A stretch of 33,834 nt of DNA from Candidatus Schekmanbacteria bacterium (GCA_016188575.1 JACPHN010000178.1:1-33834), one strand, 5' to 3'. Numbered from the stretch's first letter, positions 15,911-24,441 are shown. Made by a program: numbers and translations. The notes: generated from the letters alone by a model not told the origin.

Positions 15911-17236
15911 CTATAGCAGACTGTTCCCAAGGTTTGCCAGGTCCGAGCGCTCGCCCTTCTCGAGCACGACGTGAGCGTAAAGCTCGTTGTCCCGAATGCG
16001 GTCGACGAGATAGGACAACCCATTGGTGTAGGCGTCCAGGTATGGAGTATCGATTTGAAAAACATCGCCTGTGAAGACGATTTTCGTGCCCTCGCCAGCG
16101 CGCGTAATAATAGTCTTTACTTCGTGAGGAGTCAGATTTTGAGCCTCGTCGACAATGAAGAGAATTTTTGAAAAACTCCGACCACGGATGTAGGCGAGCG
16201 GCGTTATGTGGAGCTTTTCGGTTTGCACCAGCTCGTCGATCTTCTTGTATTCCTTGTCTGTTTCCTCGAACTGATTCTTGATGAGGGCGAGGTTGTCCCA
16301 CAGCGGTTGCATGAACGGGCCGATTTTCGACGCCACATCGCCAGGAAGAAAACCAATATCCTTGTTGGACAGCGGCACAATCGGCCGGGCCAGGTAGATC
16401 TGTCGGTAGAGCCGGCGCTGCTCCAGTGCCGAGGCGAGGGCGAGCAGCGTCTTTCCCGTGCCCGCCGCCCCGGTAATCGAGACCAGAGGAATCTCCGGGT
16501 CGAGAATAGCGTGAATCGCGAACGTCTGCTCTGCATTGCGCGGTGAAATACCGTACACCGAGCGCTTTTCCACGCGATTCAGCGTCTTCGTCCCCGCATT
16601 GTAGGTCGCCAGCGCCGAATTGCTTGGGCTGCGGACGACGAAGAAGTGATTGCAGGGGGGCGGCACCACCAGAAAATCGGCAATGGGGACGGCGCCCTGG
16701 GCATAGAGCCTGTCCACGAGCGCGGGATCGGCAACCTCGAGCTGCGATCGCCCCGTGTACAGGCTCGCGATGTCCTTGATCTTGACGGACTCGTAGTCCT
16801 CGGCAGGGAGGTTCAGCGCGCGGGCCTTCAGGCGCAGGTTGATGTCCTTCGACACGAGGACGACCCGCCGAGTCGGCTCGTTCTCGGCGAGATGGAGGGT
16901 CACGTTGAGAATGCGGTGGTCGTTCTTTCTCCGTCCAAAAATGTCCCCGGCGTCCTGCGAGGAGGTCTCGGACATGACGACGCGCAACCGGCCACCGGAT
17001 TCACCATGCAGGGGTATCCAGTCCGACAGCATGTAGTTGTGCGAGAGGTTGTCCAGGTTGCGAATGAACTCGCGCGCGTGCAGGTTGAGGATATCGTTTC
17101 CCTTCTTGAATTGATCGAGCTCCTCGAGGACAGTAATGGGTAAGGCGACGTCATTTTCCTTGAAGTTGTAGATCGCCTTGAAGTCGTAGAGGATCACGGA
17201 GGTGTCGAGCACGTAGATCTTGGGCGTGTCGGTCAT
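15911..17236 (-). CDS. PIN-PhoH fusion ATPase (PhoH2 family)
   Basis: A 441-residue protein. The N-terminal PIN nuclease domain (about 6-150) has YVLDTSVILYDF with the first catalytic Asp, a conserved VLEELD, and RRVVLVSKDINLR with the later acidic residue. The C-terminal PhoH P-loop ATPase has SITGAAGTGKTLLALA (about 250-265), IYLARPIVPL, the Walker B-type FIVDEAQNLTPHEVK (about 360) and FTGDVFQID. The family joins an RNA helicase-like motor to an RNase and is often linked to toxin-antitoxin or stress RNA turnover. The length is normal. The ATG is at 17236 with AGGAGG eight bases upstream. It follows the glycosidase-kinase gene by 23 bp in the same direction and could share its transcript. 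Confidence 0.93.
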   Translation of the reverse strand: MTDTPKIYVLDTSVILYDFKAIYNFKENDVALPITVLEELDQFKKGNDILNLHAREFIRNLDNLSHNYMLSDWIPLHGESGGRLRVVMSETSSQDAGDIFGRRKNDHRILNVTLHLAENEPTRRVVLVSKDINLRLKARALNLPAEDYESVKIKDIASLYTGRSQLEVADPALVDRLYAQGAVPIADFLVVPPPCNHFFVVRSPSNSALATYNAGTKTLNRVEKRSVYGISPRNAEQTFAIHAILDPEIPLVSITGAAGTGKTLLALASALEQRRLYRQIYLARPIVPLSNKDIGFLPGDVASKIGPFMQPLWDNLALIKNQFEETDKEYKKIDELVQTEKLHITPLAYIRGRSFSKILFIVDEAQNLTPHEVKTIITRAGEGTKIVFTGDVFQIDTPYLDAYTNGLSYLVDRIRDNELYAHVVLEKGERSDLANLGNSLL

Positions 17237-17259
17237 GGTTCCTCCTCGGGAAGAGGGGC

Positions 17260-19581
17260 TCAGCGCCCGCCGAGTCGCCGCCAGAGCCGCTTCAGGCGGA
17301 GCGCGGCCGTGAAGCGATATTTGAGCGCGCGGTAGGCGAAATAGTGGAAAGGTCGAAAGCGGGCGCCGGCGTAGGCTGCGATGAAGCGGTGTTGAAGAGC
17401 GCGGGGGATGCCCAGCCGCACCAGGTCGGCGACGCCGCGGAGCAGACCGACGGGTGGACGCACGCGCGCGCGGTTGAGATCGACGAATGAGAAATGAACG
17501 GCCTTTGCTTCGTTCACGGACACGAGGACGTTGCCATCGGACAGGTCGCGGTGAAGAAAGCCTGCGGCGTGCAGCCGGCGCAGCTCAGGTGCCAGCGCGA
17601 CCGCCGTGAGCTCGGGATCGAGGTCGGCGCGCTCACCCAACCAGACGCTTCTCGCCGTCGGGGTCTCGCCCGCGTCTTTCGAGACGTAGTAGGCGTCGAT
17701 GACCATGCCCAGAAAGCGGCGTTCGCAGTAGCCGAGCGGCATCGGTGTCGCTTCACCCCGGGCATGGAGCCAGCATCCGACGCTGAAGGCCCGGCGTGCC
17801 TTCGAGTGAGACCAGAGCGTCCGTAGGCGATCCCAGGAGCGATCATAACGGAATCGCTTGACGACGGCGCTGTCGGGCCACCCGCCAAAGGAGGCCGGCA
17901 GCGCCAGGCGGACAAGGCGGTTTCGCGCATCGTGGAGGACCTGCGCGGGGAAGCCCGAAGTAGTGGAGGCCTCGCGGTTTTCGACCAGAGCCGGTAACCG
18001 GTCGACGAGCCACCGCAGCTCCGACTCGTCCGGGCCGACCAAGAAGGTTCCGGAGATCGAGCGGTCGCGGATGCGGCGGTAGCTCGCCGGCACGGGTGCT
18101 GCAGGGCGGGGCGCTTGCGGGCGGCGCGCGGGGCGGCGCCTGGACCCCGCGACCAGAGTATGTATGCCCCCTGCCGAAACGATGTAGGTCGGCGATGGCC
18201 CGAGAGGAATCTCCATTCCCGGTCGCGCGGCCTCGCTTCCCTGTCGGTCGCACACGCTCAGAGGGGCGCGTTCGCACACGAGCGCCGGACGGAAGTCCCG
18301 CCGAGGGCGGTGGCCGGCCCATGCTACGAGGCGGTCGGGTCCGCCGGTGGGATCGCGAAAATGTAACGCGAGGGCCCCACCGAGATCGGTGCGGTGAGAG
18401 AAGGTGCAGCCGCCGAGCGCCTCACGCAGGGTTCGCAGCGCCGCGAAGGCCGGCCGGCGGTGCCAGTGCTCCGGAGAGATCACGCTACCGCGCTCGTCCT
18501 GCTCGGAGACGAGCCCATAGCCGCGCGCCACGAGCTGCCACCAGTAGACGCGCTCCACCATACCGCTGCCGAGTGCGAGAAGATGATAGCGCACGAGATA
18601 ATCCGCGTACGTCTCCGGGTCGACCTCGACGGCGCCTGCGGCCGGGGCGAAATCGCCGTGGCCGGCAAGCGGCCAGTTGACCTCGGTGATCCAGGCAGTG
18701 CCGACCTCATGACCCGCACCGGCGCCGATAGCGGCGAGCAGCGCGCACTTGTCGACCATCTCGGTCCCCCAGTGCCGCCATTCGGGGGCACCCTGGCGAT
18801 CGACGTAGAGCTGGGCCCCGAGCTGATCGAATGACGGGCAAAGCGCGAGCTGCGCCCGGTTCAGCGCCGCGAAGATGGCGAGGTGGTAATGAAACTCAAA
18901 GTCCAGAACCGGTGGACCGACGAGGCGCACGGCCGGATGGTCGGCGCGATACTGCAGCGCCGGTGCGAGCAGACGCAGGTATTCCTCGACGGTCCACACG
19001 CCCCACTTCTTGCGATTGATGGCCTGACCGATCTGGAAGCACGCGCACCGCCCGGCGTACCGGTCGAGGATGGCCGTTACCCCCTCGGCCCAGGCCGCTT
19101 GCCGGACGATCGCATCGCGATCCTGCGGAACCGCGATCACGACCTCGGCTCCAGCCGCAAGGAGATGTTCGACTAGCGCGTGCTGCGCGCCGGCTTCCGA
19201 GTCGGAATACGCGCAGTCAGCGCCCGAGCGGTACGGCACGCGCACGAGGGCCTTGTTGAGGTCGAGCTCGCGCAGCAGCGCCACGGTTGCCGTCGCCGTC
19301 CCCGGCACCGCGGTGCACCCCATCGCGAGTCCGTCGCGCAGAGGGGCGGAAAGCGGAAACCGAAAGGCCTCCTGCCGCAGGCGAGCGAATCGCACGAGCG
19401 CCGCGGGAAGTTGTTTCAGGCAGTCGGCAGCGAAACGCAGATGGTGGGGCGCGTCCCCAAGAGATTCGACGATCCGCTCACGTTCGCTCAGGACCACGTC
19501 CGGCTGCGCGGCCCTGGGATTCCAGGAAAACTCGTCTCGTCGCGACGGTGCCGCGGGCGGTCTTGCGGGGGCTTCTGGCAT
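17260..19581 (-). CDS. Glycosidase-like TIM barrel fused to WaaP/Kdo-kinase-like domain
   Basis: A 773-residue, two-part protein without a signal peptide. Residues about 80-440 look like a clan-A glycoside hydrolase barrel: AWITEVNWPL puts a candidate nucleophile at Glu300. Where the acid/base 'NE' would be expected, the chain reads FQIGQAINRKKWGVW (about 182-196), so that residue seems absent or moved. Residues about 560-720 are a small kinase of the lipopolysaccharide Kdo/WaaP/InaA kind: VVKRFRYD with the lysine, then HRDLSDGNVLV (about 677) and FSFVDLNRARV with the metal-binding Asp. The C-terminus is strongly basic. A role in modifying a glycolipid or surface glycan is inferred. The start lies 20 bp past the pilin terminator with no clear Shine-Dalgarno, so it could be somewhat downstream. 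Confidence 0.75.
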   Translation of the reverse strand: MPEAPARPPAAPSRRDEFSWNPRAAQPDVVLSERERIVESLGDAPHHLRFAADCLKQLPAALVRFARLRQEAFRFPLSAPLRDGLAMGCTAVPGTATATVALLRELDLNKALVRVPYRSGADCAYSDSEAGAQHALVEHLLAAGAEVVIAVPQDRDAIVRQAAWAEGVTAILDRYAGRCACFQIGQAINRKKWGVWTVEEYLRLLAPALQYRADHPAVRLVGPPVLDFEFHYHLAIFAALNRAQLALCPSFDQLGAQLYVDRQGAPEWRHWGTEMVDKCALLAAIGAGAGHEVGTAWITEVNWPLAGHGDFAPAAGAVEVDPETYADYLVRYHLLALGSGMVERVYWWQLVARGYGLVSEQDERGSVISPEHWHRRPAFAALRTLREALGGCTFSHRTDLGGALALHFRDPTGGPDRLVAWAGHRPRRDFRPALVCERAPLSVCDRQGSEAARPGMEIPLGPSPTYIVSAGGIHTLVAGSRRRPARRPQAPRPAAPVPASYRRIRDRSISGTFLVGPDESELRWLVDRLPALVENREASTTSGFPAQVLHDARNRLVRLALPASFGGWPDSAVVKRFRYDRSWDRLRTLWSHSKARRAFSVGCWLHARGEATPMPLGYCERRFLGMVIDAYYVSKDAGETPTARSVWLGERADLDPELTAVALAPELRRLHAAGFLHRDLSDGNVLVSVNEAKAVHFSFVDLNRARVRPPVGLLRGVADLVRLGIPRALQHRFIAAYAGARFRPFHYFAYRALKYRFTAALRLKRLWRRLGGR

Positions 19582-19600
19582 GCGGGCGGGCTACGGGGAG

Positions 19601-19636
19601 AAAAAATGGAACGGCCCCAAGCAGGGCTCGGGGCCG
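19601..19636 (-). terminator. Rho-independent terminator of the pilin gene
   Basis: On the minus strand CGGCCCC (19636-19630) pairs with GGGGCCG (19618-19612) across an 11-base loop, followed by five bases and a run of six T. It lies about 50 bp after the pilin stop codon. Confidence 0.8.
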
Positions 19637-19687
19637 ATTCGGCTCGGCGTCCGCTGTGAAGCAAACGCCCGAGCGACTTCGCGTGAG

Positions 19688-20203
19688 CTACTCGATCGGC
19701 GAGCAGAGCGCGGTGCCACCTGGATCAGCGGCCAGGGAGTAGGCAGCGCCGGCGTTGTCGTTACCGCACACGACGCCCATCTGATTGATGTAGAAATCGC
19801 GCACGCCCGTCGCCTGATAGGTGATCGGGTGGGCGGTCGCATACCAGTTCCAGTAACCGTTCGCCGTAAAGCGATCCGGCGACAGGGAGAAGCTGTATCC
19901 CGACTTCACACCATCGGCCAGATTGGTATCGATGAAGCCGACACCACCAGCGCCAAGACCCGTGCCGAGGTTACCCAGCGTGTCCGCGTAGGTGTGCGGC
20001 GTGGCGTTGTTGTTATAGTCGGTCTGGGCGCCGGCGACGGTGCGCAGGGCGCCGATTGCCGCGGCTTCGTTGGCGCTCATGCGGGAGCGGAGCAGACTCG
20101 GAATGGCGATGGCGGCGATAATGCCAATGATCGCGACCACGATGAGGAGCTCGATGAGCGTGAAGCCTGCTTCACGTCGTCGATCTCGTAGAAACTGTGA
20201 CAT
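19688..20203 (-). CDS. pilA: Type IV pilin (PilA-like)
   Basis: A 171-residue class IVa pilin. A short basic leader (RDRRREAG) is cut by prepilin peptidase before Phe in G-FTLIELLIVVAIIGIIAAI; Glu at mature position 5 is present. SRMSANEAAAIGALRTV is the usual second half of helix alpha-1 in deltaproteobacterial and acidobacterial pilins. The globular part is rich in Asn, Gly and Tyr and ends with a Cys pair (VVCGND and ALCSPIE) likely to form the D-loop. AAGGAGG lies seven bases ahead of ATG 20203. A pseudopilin GspG is the alternative, but the disulfide loop, the sigma-54 promoter and the monocistronic layout favour a major pilin. No other pil gene is in the window. Confidence 0.9.
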   Translation of the reverse strand: MSQFLRDRRREAGFTLIELLIVVAIIGIIAAIAIPSLLRSRMSANEAAAIGALRTVAGAQTDYNNNATPHTYADTLGNLGTGLGAGGVGFIDTNLADGVKSGYSFSLSPDRFTANGYWNWYATAHPITYQATGVRDFYINQMGVVCGNDNAGAAYSLAADPGGTALCSPIE

Positions 20204-20270
20204 GCACGTTCCTCCTTGCTAAAATCGGTTCAGACAACAAATGCGAAACGGTAACGCCGAGCACACCCAA

Positions 20271-20288
20271 ATGCAAGTCCCATTCCAC
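20271..20288 (-). promoter_or_regulatory. Sigma-54 (RpoN) promoter of the pilin gene
   Basis: On the minus strand GTGGAATGGGACTTGCAT has GG and GC exactly ten bases apart and a perfect TTGCA at -12. The predicted start of transcription is about 20261, giving a 5' leader of about 58 bases before the pilin ATG. Pilin genes are classical RpoN/PilR targets. Confidence 0.75.
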
Positions 20289-20359
20289 GATCCTGGCCGC
20301 GCTTGTTGCCCAGCGCGCCGCCTTCGGAGCTCCGTCTCAGCACCCGCCCTGACGTTTTT

Positions 20360-20387
20360 TGTCATCTGGAGTGACGACAATTGACAG
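20360..20387 (-). promoter_or_regulatory. TGTC-type upstream activator sites, probably for a PilR-like regulator
   Basis: Three TGTC/GACA motifs (plus-strand TGTC at 20360, GACA at 20376, GACAG at 20383) lie within 28 bp, about 100-125 bp upstream of the predicted pilin start. PilR of Pseudomonas binds TGTC-containing repeats about 80-120 bp upstream of pilA. The sites run into the start of the divergent TMTC-like gene. Confidence 0.5.
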
Positions 20388-22384
20388 CGGGCCTCTCCGG
20401 CGACCCGCAACACGCCCCTCGCGCACCCCTCCGCTGCCGCCTCCCGCGCCGCGCTGCGACCTTCTTCGTGCTGGCGTGCGCGCTGGCGAGTCACCTGCCG
20501 GCGCTCGGCGTCGGCTTCGTCTCTGACGACGTCCTGGCGGTCGAAAACAACCCCATTTTCGCGCGCCCCGCGGACTGGACGGTCTTTCTGACCGCCCCCG
20601 GCCGGGCGGTACCGGCGTTCCCCCATTTCCGCCCGGCCGTGCTGTTGTCCTATGGCCTGGAAACAGTGATCTGGGGCCGCTCGGCAGTGGTCTACCACGT
20701 CACTAACGTGCTTCTTCACGTGCTGGCTGTGGCGCTGGTGCTGAAACTTGCGGGGACGCTATCGCCCTGGCCGCACCGCGGCGGACGCGCCGGCATGGCG
20801 GCGGCGCTCCTGTTTGCGATCCACCCGATGACCGTGGAGGCGACGAGCTTCATCTGGGCCCGTTCGAGCCTGCTGTTCTCGGTATTCGCGGTTGCCGCGG
20901 TGCTGCTCTTCGCACGTTATCGCCGCGCCGACAGGCCCGGCAGCCTCGTGCTGAGCCTGTCGTGTTACGTCCTCTCGCTGCTGAGCAAGGAACAGGCGGT
21001 GGCGCTGCCGGCGCTGCTGCTCCTCGTCGACGCCCCCTACTGGCTGCCACCGGGGAGCTACCTGCCCGGGTGGCAACGAAGACCCCCCACCCTTTCTCCT
21101 CCCGCTGGTGGCGGGCGGTACGGAGGGGGGCCGGGGCTGCCGCGGCTCGCAGCACACGCGGCGTTTGTCGCCATTACCGTGCTCTACCTGTGGCTGCGCC
21201 GATACGTGCTCGGGAGTATCGGCAATCCTCATCCGGAACGTCCGTTTGCCGCGGACATCAAGGTTCAGATGATCAGCCTCGCCGAGTATCTCCGCCGCTG
21301 GTCGATGGGGCTCGGCCTCGGCCTCGGCGAACATCGCCCACCACCCCCACCCCTGCTGGACGCCGTGGCTGCGGCCCTGCCCGCTCTGGTCGTGCTCGCC
21401 GGCGCGGCCTTCTGGTGGTATCGACGTCGCGACGCCGTCTCCGCGGGCGCCTTGTGGTTCAGCGCGGCGATCTTTCCCGTTTGCCTGCCGGTGGGCTTTC
21501 AGGCGCCGGTGAAAGAGCACTATTCCTACCTGGCCGGGATCGGCGTCTGCGTCACGCTGGCATCTCTCGCCATGCACCTCGTTTCTCGCGCTCCGCGCGG
21601 AACATCCGCCGCGTTTCCCCGGCCGTTGCTCCAAGTCGCCGTCCTGGCGGCCGCAGTGGCACTTGGGGGAGAGACCTACCGGCGCGGGCAGATGTGGGTG
21701 TCGCAACTGCCTCTCGCCGCGGAGGCCGCCGCGCGCTATCCCAACAATCCGTTGCACCTGAGCTCCTACGCATTCCGCCTCGTCGATCTCGGCCGGCTTG
21801 CCGAAGCCGCCGCCTTGCTGGAACGCGCCGCTCGCTTTGACCCGCCTTTTCCCGGCGCCCTGGTCGGCCTGGCGGCCATCGCCGAGCGCACCGGTGACCC
21901 GCTCCAGGCTGAGCAGTATTATCGCAGGGCCATTGCCGCGGACACGAAAGACCCGTTTGCGCCACAGAGCTACGCCGGCTTTCTCAAGCGCATGCGCCGC
22001 TTTGAGGATGCCGCGGTGGTCTTGGCGGATACTGCCGGGCGGATTGGAGCCGCCAACGCCCGCATCGAGCTCGGGCGCACGCTGTTGGCGCTCGGCAGGC
22101 CGCGCGAGGCAATGGCGGCGTTCTCCCGCTGCCTCGCGGCGATTCCCGGCCACGCGGCGGCGGCCGAGGGACTGGCAATCGCGACGTGGGCCGCCGGCGA
22201 CCGGCGCGAAGGACGGCGGCTCTATCACGGTCTGGTCAGCGGCCTGAGCGACGCGCAGGCCGACCTCGTTCTCGGCCGCGTCTATCGGGACTTTCGGCTG
22301 TCGTCCGGAGCGCTTGCCGCGCCGCCTGCCCCCGGTCCCGCGGCCGGCGGCGCGGGCGGGTCCGCAAATGCAAACACGCGATAG
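20381..22384 (+). CDS. TMTC-like membrane protein with TPR domain (GT-C fold, putative O-glycosyltransferase)
   Basis: A 667-residue protein divergent from the pilin. About ten membrane helices fill residues 27-420; the first external loop has GVGFVSDDVLAVENNP with the acidic pair expected in GT-C glycosyltransferases, and then HFRPAVLLSYGLE, FAIHPMTVEATSF, YVLSLLSKEQAVALP and KEHYSYLAGIG, all matching the TMTC pattern. TPR-like helical pairs follow (about 430-640: YPNNPLHLSSYA, GDPLQAEQYYRRAIAADTKD, RIELGRTLLALGRPREAM). TMTC proteins in animals O-mannosylate exported proteins; the same activity here is inference. TTG 20381 with GGAG nine bases upstream is the best start. Repeat copy 4 is inserted in frame at about residues 231-255. 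The 3' end overlaps the convergent gene by 103 bp. Confidence 0.8.
   Translation: MTAGLSGDPQHAPRAPLRCRLPRRAATFFVLACALASHLPALGVGFVSDDVLAVENNPIFARPADWTVFLTAPGRAVPAFPHFRPAVLLSYGLETVIWGRSAVVYHVTNVLLHVLAVALVLKLAGTLSPWPHRGGRAGMAAALLFAIHPMTVEATSFIWARSSLLFSVFAVAAVLLFARYRRADRPGSLVLSLSCYVLSLLSKEQAVALPALLLLVDAPYWLPPGSYLPGWQRRPPTLSPPAGGGRYGGGPGLPRLAAHAAFVAITVLYLWLRRYVLGSIGNPHPERPFAADIKVQMISLAEYLRRWSMGLGLGLGEHRPPPPPLLDAVAAALPALVVLAGAAFWWYRRRDAVSAGALWFSAAIFPVCLPVGFQAPVKEHYSYLAGIGVCVTLASLAMHLVSRAPRGTSAAFPRPLLQVAVLAAAVALGGETYRRGQMWVSQLPLAAEAAARYPNNPLHLSSYAFRLVDLGRLAEAAALLERAARFDPPFPGALVGLAAIAERTGDPLQAEQYYRRAIAADTKDPFAPQSYAGFLKRMRRFEDAAVVLADTAGRIGAANARIELGRTLLALGRPREAMAAFSRCLAAIPGHAAAAEGLAIATWAAGDRREGRRLYHGLVSGLSDAQADLVLGRVYRDFRLSSGALAAPPAPGPAAGGAGGSANANTR
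21074..21145 (+). repeat. Dispersed ~85-bp repeat, copy 4, inside a coding sequence
   Basis: CAACGAAGACCCCCCACCCT, a hairpin part CCCGCTGGTGGCGGG and GGTACGGAGGGGGGCCGGGG align with the other copies, though it is more diverged. It is translated in frame as a Pro/Gly-rich loop (RRPPTLSPPAGGGRYGGG) between two membrane helices of the TMTC-like protein. Confidence 0.6.
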
Positions 22385-24441
22385 CGCGGAATCGGGGCCG
22401 GGTACATGGGAACGGTTTCGGGCGACGCGAATACCGGCTTGAATCGCGCCGCCAGCTCCGCGGAAACGCCTTTGGGTCCAAAGAGATGAAGGCGGACGAG
22501 CAGGAGCTTTTCGACCTCCGGCGTTGACTGCACCAGGCGCGACAGTGAGCCCGGCTGCGTCTCCACCCAGGAAAAGTAGGCGCGCCCGCGCTGCAGAAAA
22601 GACGCCATGAACTCGATTCGCGGCGGATAAAATTCCGTGACCACGTAGCGGGCGCGGAATTTTCGCATCGCGGCGAGCAGCGCTTCGGCATCCTCGGCCA
22701 TGTACACGTCCGCCATCTGGGCGAAGTTGCCACCGAATGGGCTGAACACCATTGGCCGCTTGCTGACGTGTAGGAGCAGGTGGCAGTCGTCGGCCGGGGC
22801 CATGACGCCGTACCCCGGCCGCTGGCCCCACGCGGTTCCTGGGTCGGGAGTGCGGTCGCGCAGGAAGCGGGCGACCTGCACGGAGGCAGCCGCGGGCAAA
22901 TGTGCAGCTTCACCGCGGAAAAGCCGCCCAATCGTGGACAGGGTGGGAAGGAAGATCAGCAGGACGATCAGAACCGCGGTGAGGAAGCCCATGAAGCGGC
23001 GGCGGGCAGCGGCGCTCACCACCGCGCCGGCGTACAGGATGCCCCAGGCGAGGACCGCTGACTGCGCGCACATCCCCAGGGCGTAGAAACGCAGCGAGCG
23101 CATGCTCATGGCGTAAAAGACGCCGGTCCAGATCACGACCATCGCGACCTCGCGAGCCGATCGGCGGACGCGCGCCGCGCGCAGCCACAATGCGATGAGC
23201 GCGAGCGGCGCCAGCAGCAGACCGGAGCCGAGCTGCTCGTGGGGCGTCACCAGGTCGAAACCGAGGGGGCCGACGTACATCGGCTGCATTTCCGCCGCGT
23301 AGCGGTACCAACCCTGGCGCGCGCCCAGCCCCAGACCACCCAAAAAATATTCGATGAAGGCATCGGGATTGAGGCTGAACAGCCCGGCACCGGCGATCCC
23401 GGGGAGGACGACGCAGAATCGCCGGACGCGTGCCGCGGCGGCCGCCGTAGCGGCGGCGCGAGCGTGAGCCGCCGCGGCAGCCAGAAGCGCGGCCGCGGCG
23501 GCAGCCGCCAGGAAAATCTCCGGCTGCAGCCGCGTCGGTCCCCAGATGGACGCTCCCGGAAACTGCGACCACAAGGCGTAGAAGGGGCCAGCCACGACCA
23601 CCGCGACCGCGAACCCTCCGCTCAGCGTCGCCAGATGTGCGCCGCTGTCCCCGCCATCCAGCGCGGCGCGGATGCGCCGCCCGGCCGCCCCGAAGACGTG
23701 CACGCCACCCCACAGCAACAACGGCGCCACGACTACGAACGCCCCCATCCAGCCGAGCAGGAAAACCCCGAGCGCCAGACCGAGCATCCCCGCATCCGCG
23801 GCGGCGCCGCGCCCGTCACCGCCCCAGCGCGCCGGAAGCCGGCGGTGCCCGACTGCGCTCAACGCCGCGAGCAGGACGATCGCCCCCATCGCCTGCTCGA
23901 AGCCGTGATGGTCGATGCGCGAATAGATGGACAGCATCACGCTGCCGGGAAGAAGTGCCAGAAACAGGCTGGCGAGCACCCCCGCCCACCACCCAAAAAG
24001 GCGTACGGCCAGCGCCGCTCCCGCCCCGATGGCGACAACGCCCCACAGCACCGAATACGCCGACGCGGTCCCATCGAGGCAAAAATTCCGCACGACGCCG
24101 TCGGCGCCGCGCGACCACTGCGAGCCACAGCCGCGCACCACGGCCAGTCCGGCGGCTCCCAGGTCAAAAAGCGGCGGCCAGGCATCGGCGTGTCCGCCGG
24201 GGTAGTACACTCCGAAGTCCCTGGGTGGTAGCGCCGGCCAGCGCTTGAACATCTCCTCGATGCGGCGCAGATGATAGTAGCTGTCGGCATCGTAGTACCC
24301 GCCGTCCGGGCGGGATTGGCCGCCGGTCGCGGCCGGCCCGACGTAGCGAATGGCGGCTCCGGCCGCCGTGCAGAGCGCGATCAGCAGCGCCGGCAGCAGG
24401 GGCGGCCGCCGCCAGCCGCCGCCGCGGCCGCTCAAGCGCAT
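22282..24441 (-). CDS. AglB/STT3-like oligosaccharyltransferase
   Basis: A membrane protein of about 719 residues. The first external loop holds YYDADSYYHLRRIEEM, the acidic metal-binding motif in the form typical of archaeal AglB; then YSRIDHHGFEQ, the DHH motif also typical of AglB. After about 12 hydrophobic segments comes a soluble domain whose WGQRPGYGVM and KRPMVFSPFGGNF stand where STT3/AglB/PglB carry WWDYG and 'ARRP-x-xx-NPF'; the Trp and Gly-Tyr-Gly are there but Asp is not in its usual place. It should transfer a lipid-linked glycan to exported proteins. ATG 24441 is preferred over TTG 24450. It is last in an operon with sdaA, a methyltransferase and a GT2. One cytoplasm-side loop is an Ala run (about 23.45-23.52 kb). 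Confidence 0.8.
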   Translation of the reverse strand: MRLSGRGGGWRRPPLLPALLIALCTAAGAAIRYVGPAATGGQSRPDGGYYDADSYYHLRRIEEMFKRWPALPPRDFGVYYPGGHADAWPPLFDLGAAGLAVVRGCGSQWSRGADGVVRNFCLDGTASAYSVLWGVVAIGAGAALAVRLFGWWAGVLASLFLALLPGSVMLSIYSRIDHHGFEQAMGAIVLLAALSAVGHRRLPARWGGDGRGAAADAGMLGLALGVFLLGWMGAFVVVAPLLLWGGVHVFGAAGRRIRAALDGGDSGAHLATLSGGFAVAVVVAGPFYALWSQFPGASIWGPTRLQPEIFLAAAAAAALLAAAAAHARAAATAAAAARVRRFCVVLPGIAGAGLFSLNPDAFIEYFLGGLGLGARQGWYRYAAEMQPMYVGPLGFDLVTPHEQLGSGLLLAPLALIALWLRAARVRRSAREVAMVVIWTGVFYAMSMRSLRFYALGMCAQSAVLAWGILYAGAVVSAAARRRFMGFLTAVLIVLLIFLPTLSTIGRLFRGEAAHLPAAASVQVARFLRDRTPDPGTAWGQRPGYGVMAPADDCHLLLHVSKRPMVFSPFGGNFAQMADVYMAEDAEALLAAMRKFRARYVVTEFYPPRIEFMASFLQRGRAYFSWVETQPGSLSRLVQSTPEVEKLLLVRLHLFGPKGVSAELAARFKPVFASPETVPMYPAPIPRYRVFAFADPPAPPAAGPGAGGAASAPDDSRKSR

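Noticed and set aside
20759-22831. 690-residue open frame on the minus strand
   Set aside because: It is antisense to the TMTC-like gene and overlaps the oligosaccharyltransferase; low-complexity Arg/Gly composition, no domain.
23440-23520. Ala-coding repeat in the oligosaccharyltransferase gene as a possible slippage tract
   Set aside because: The codons are mixed GCG/GCC/GCT with no regular unit, so it is ordinary GC-rich low complexity.
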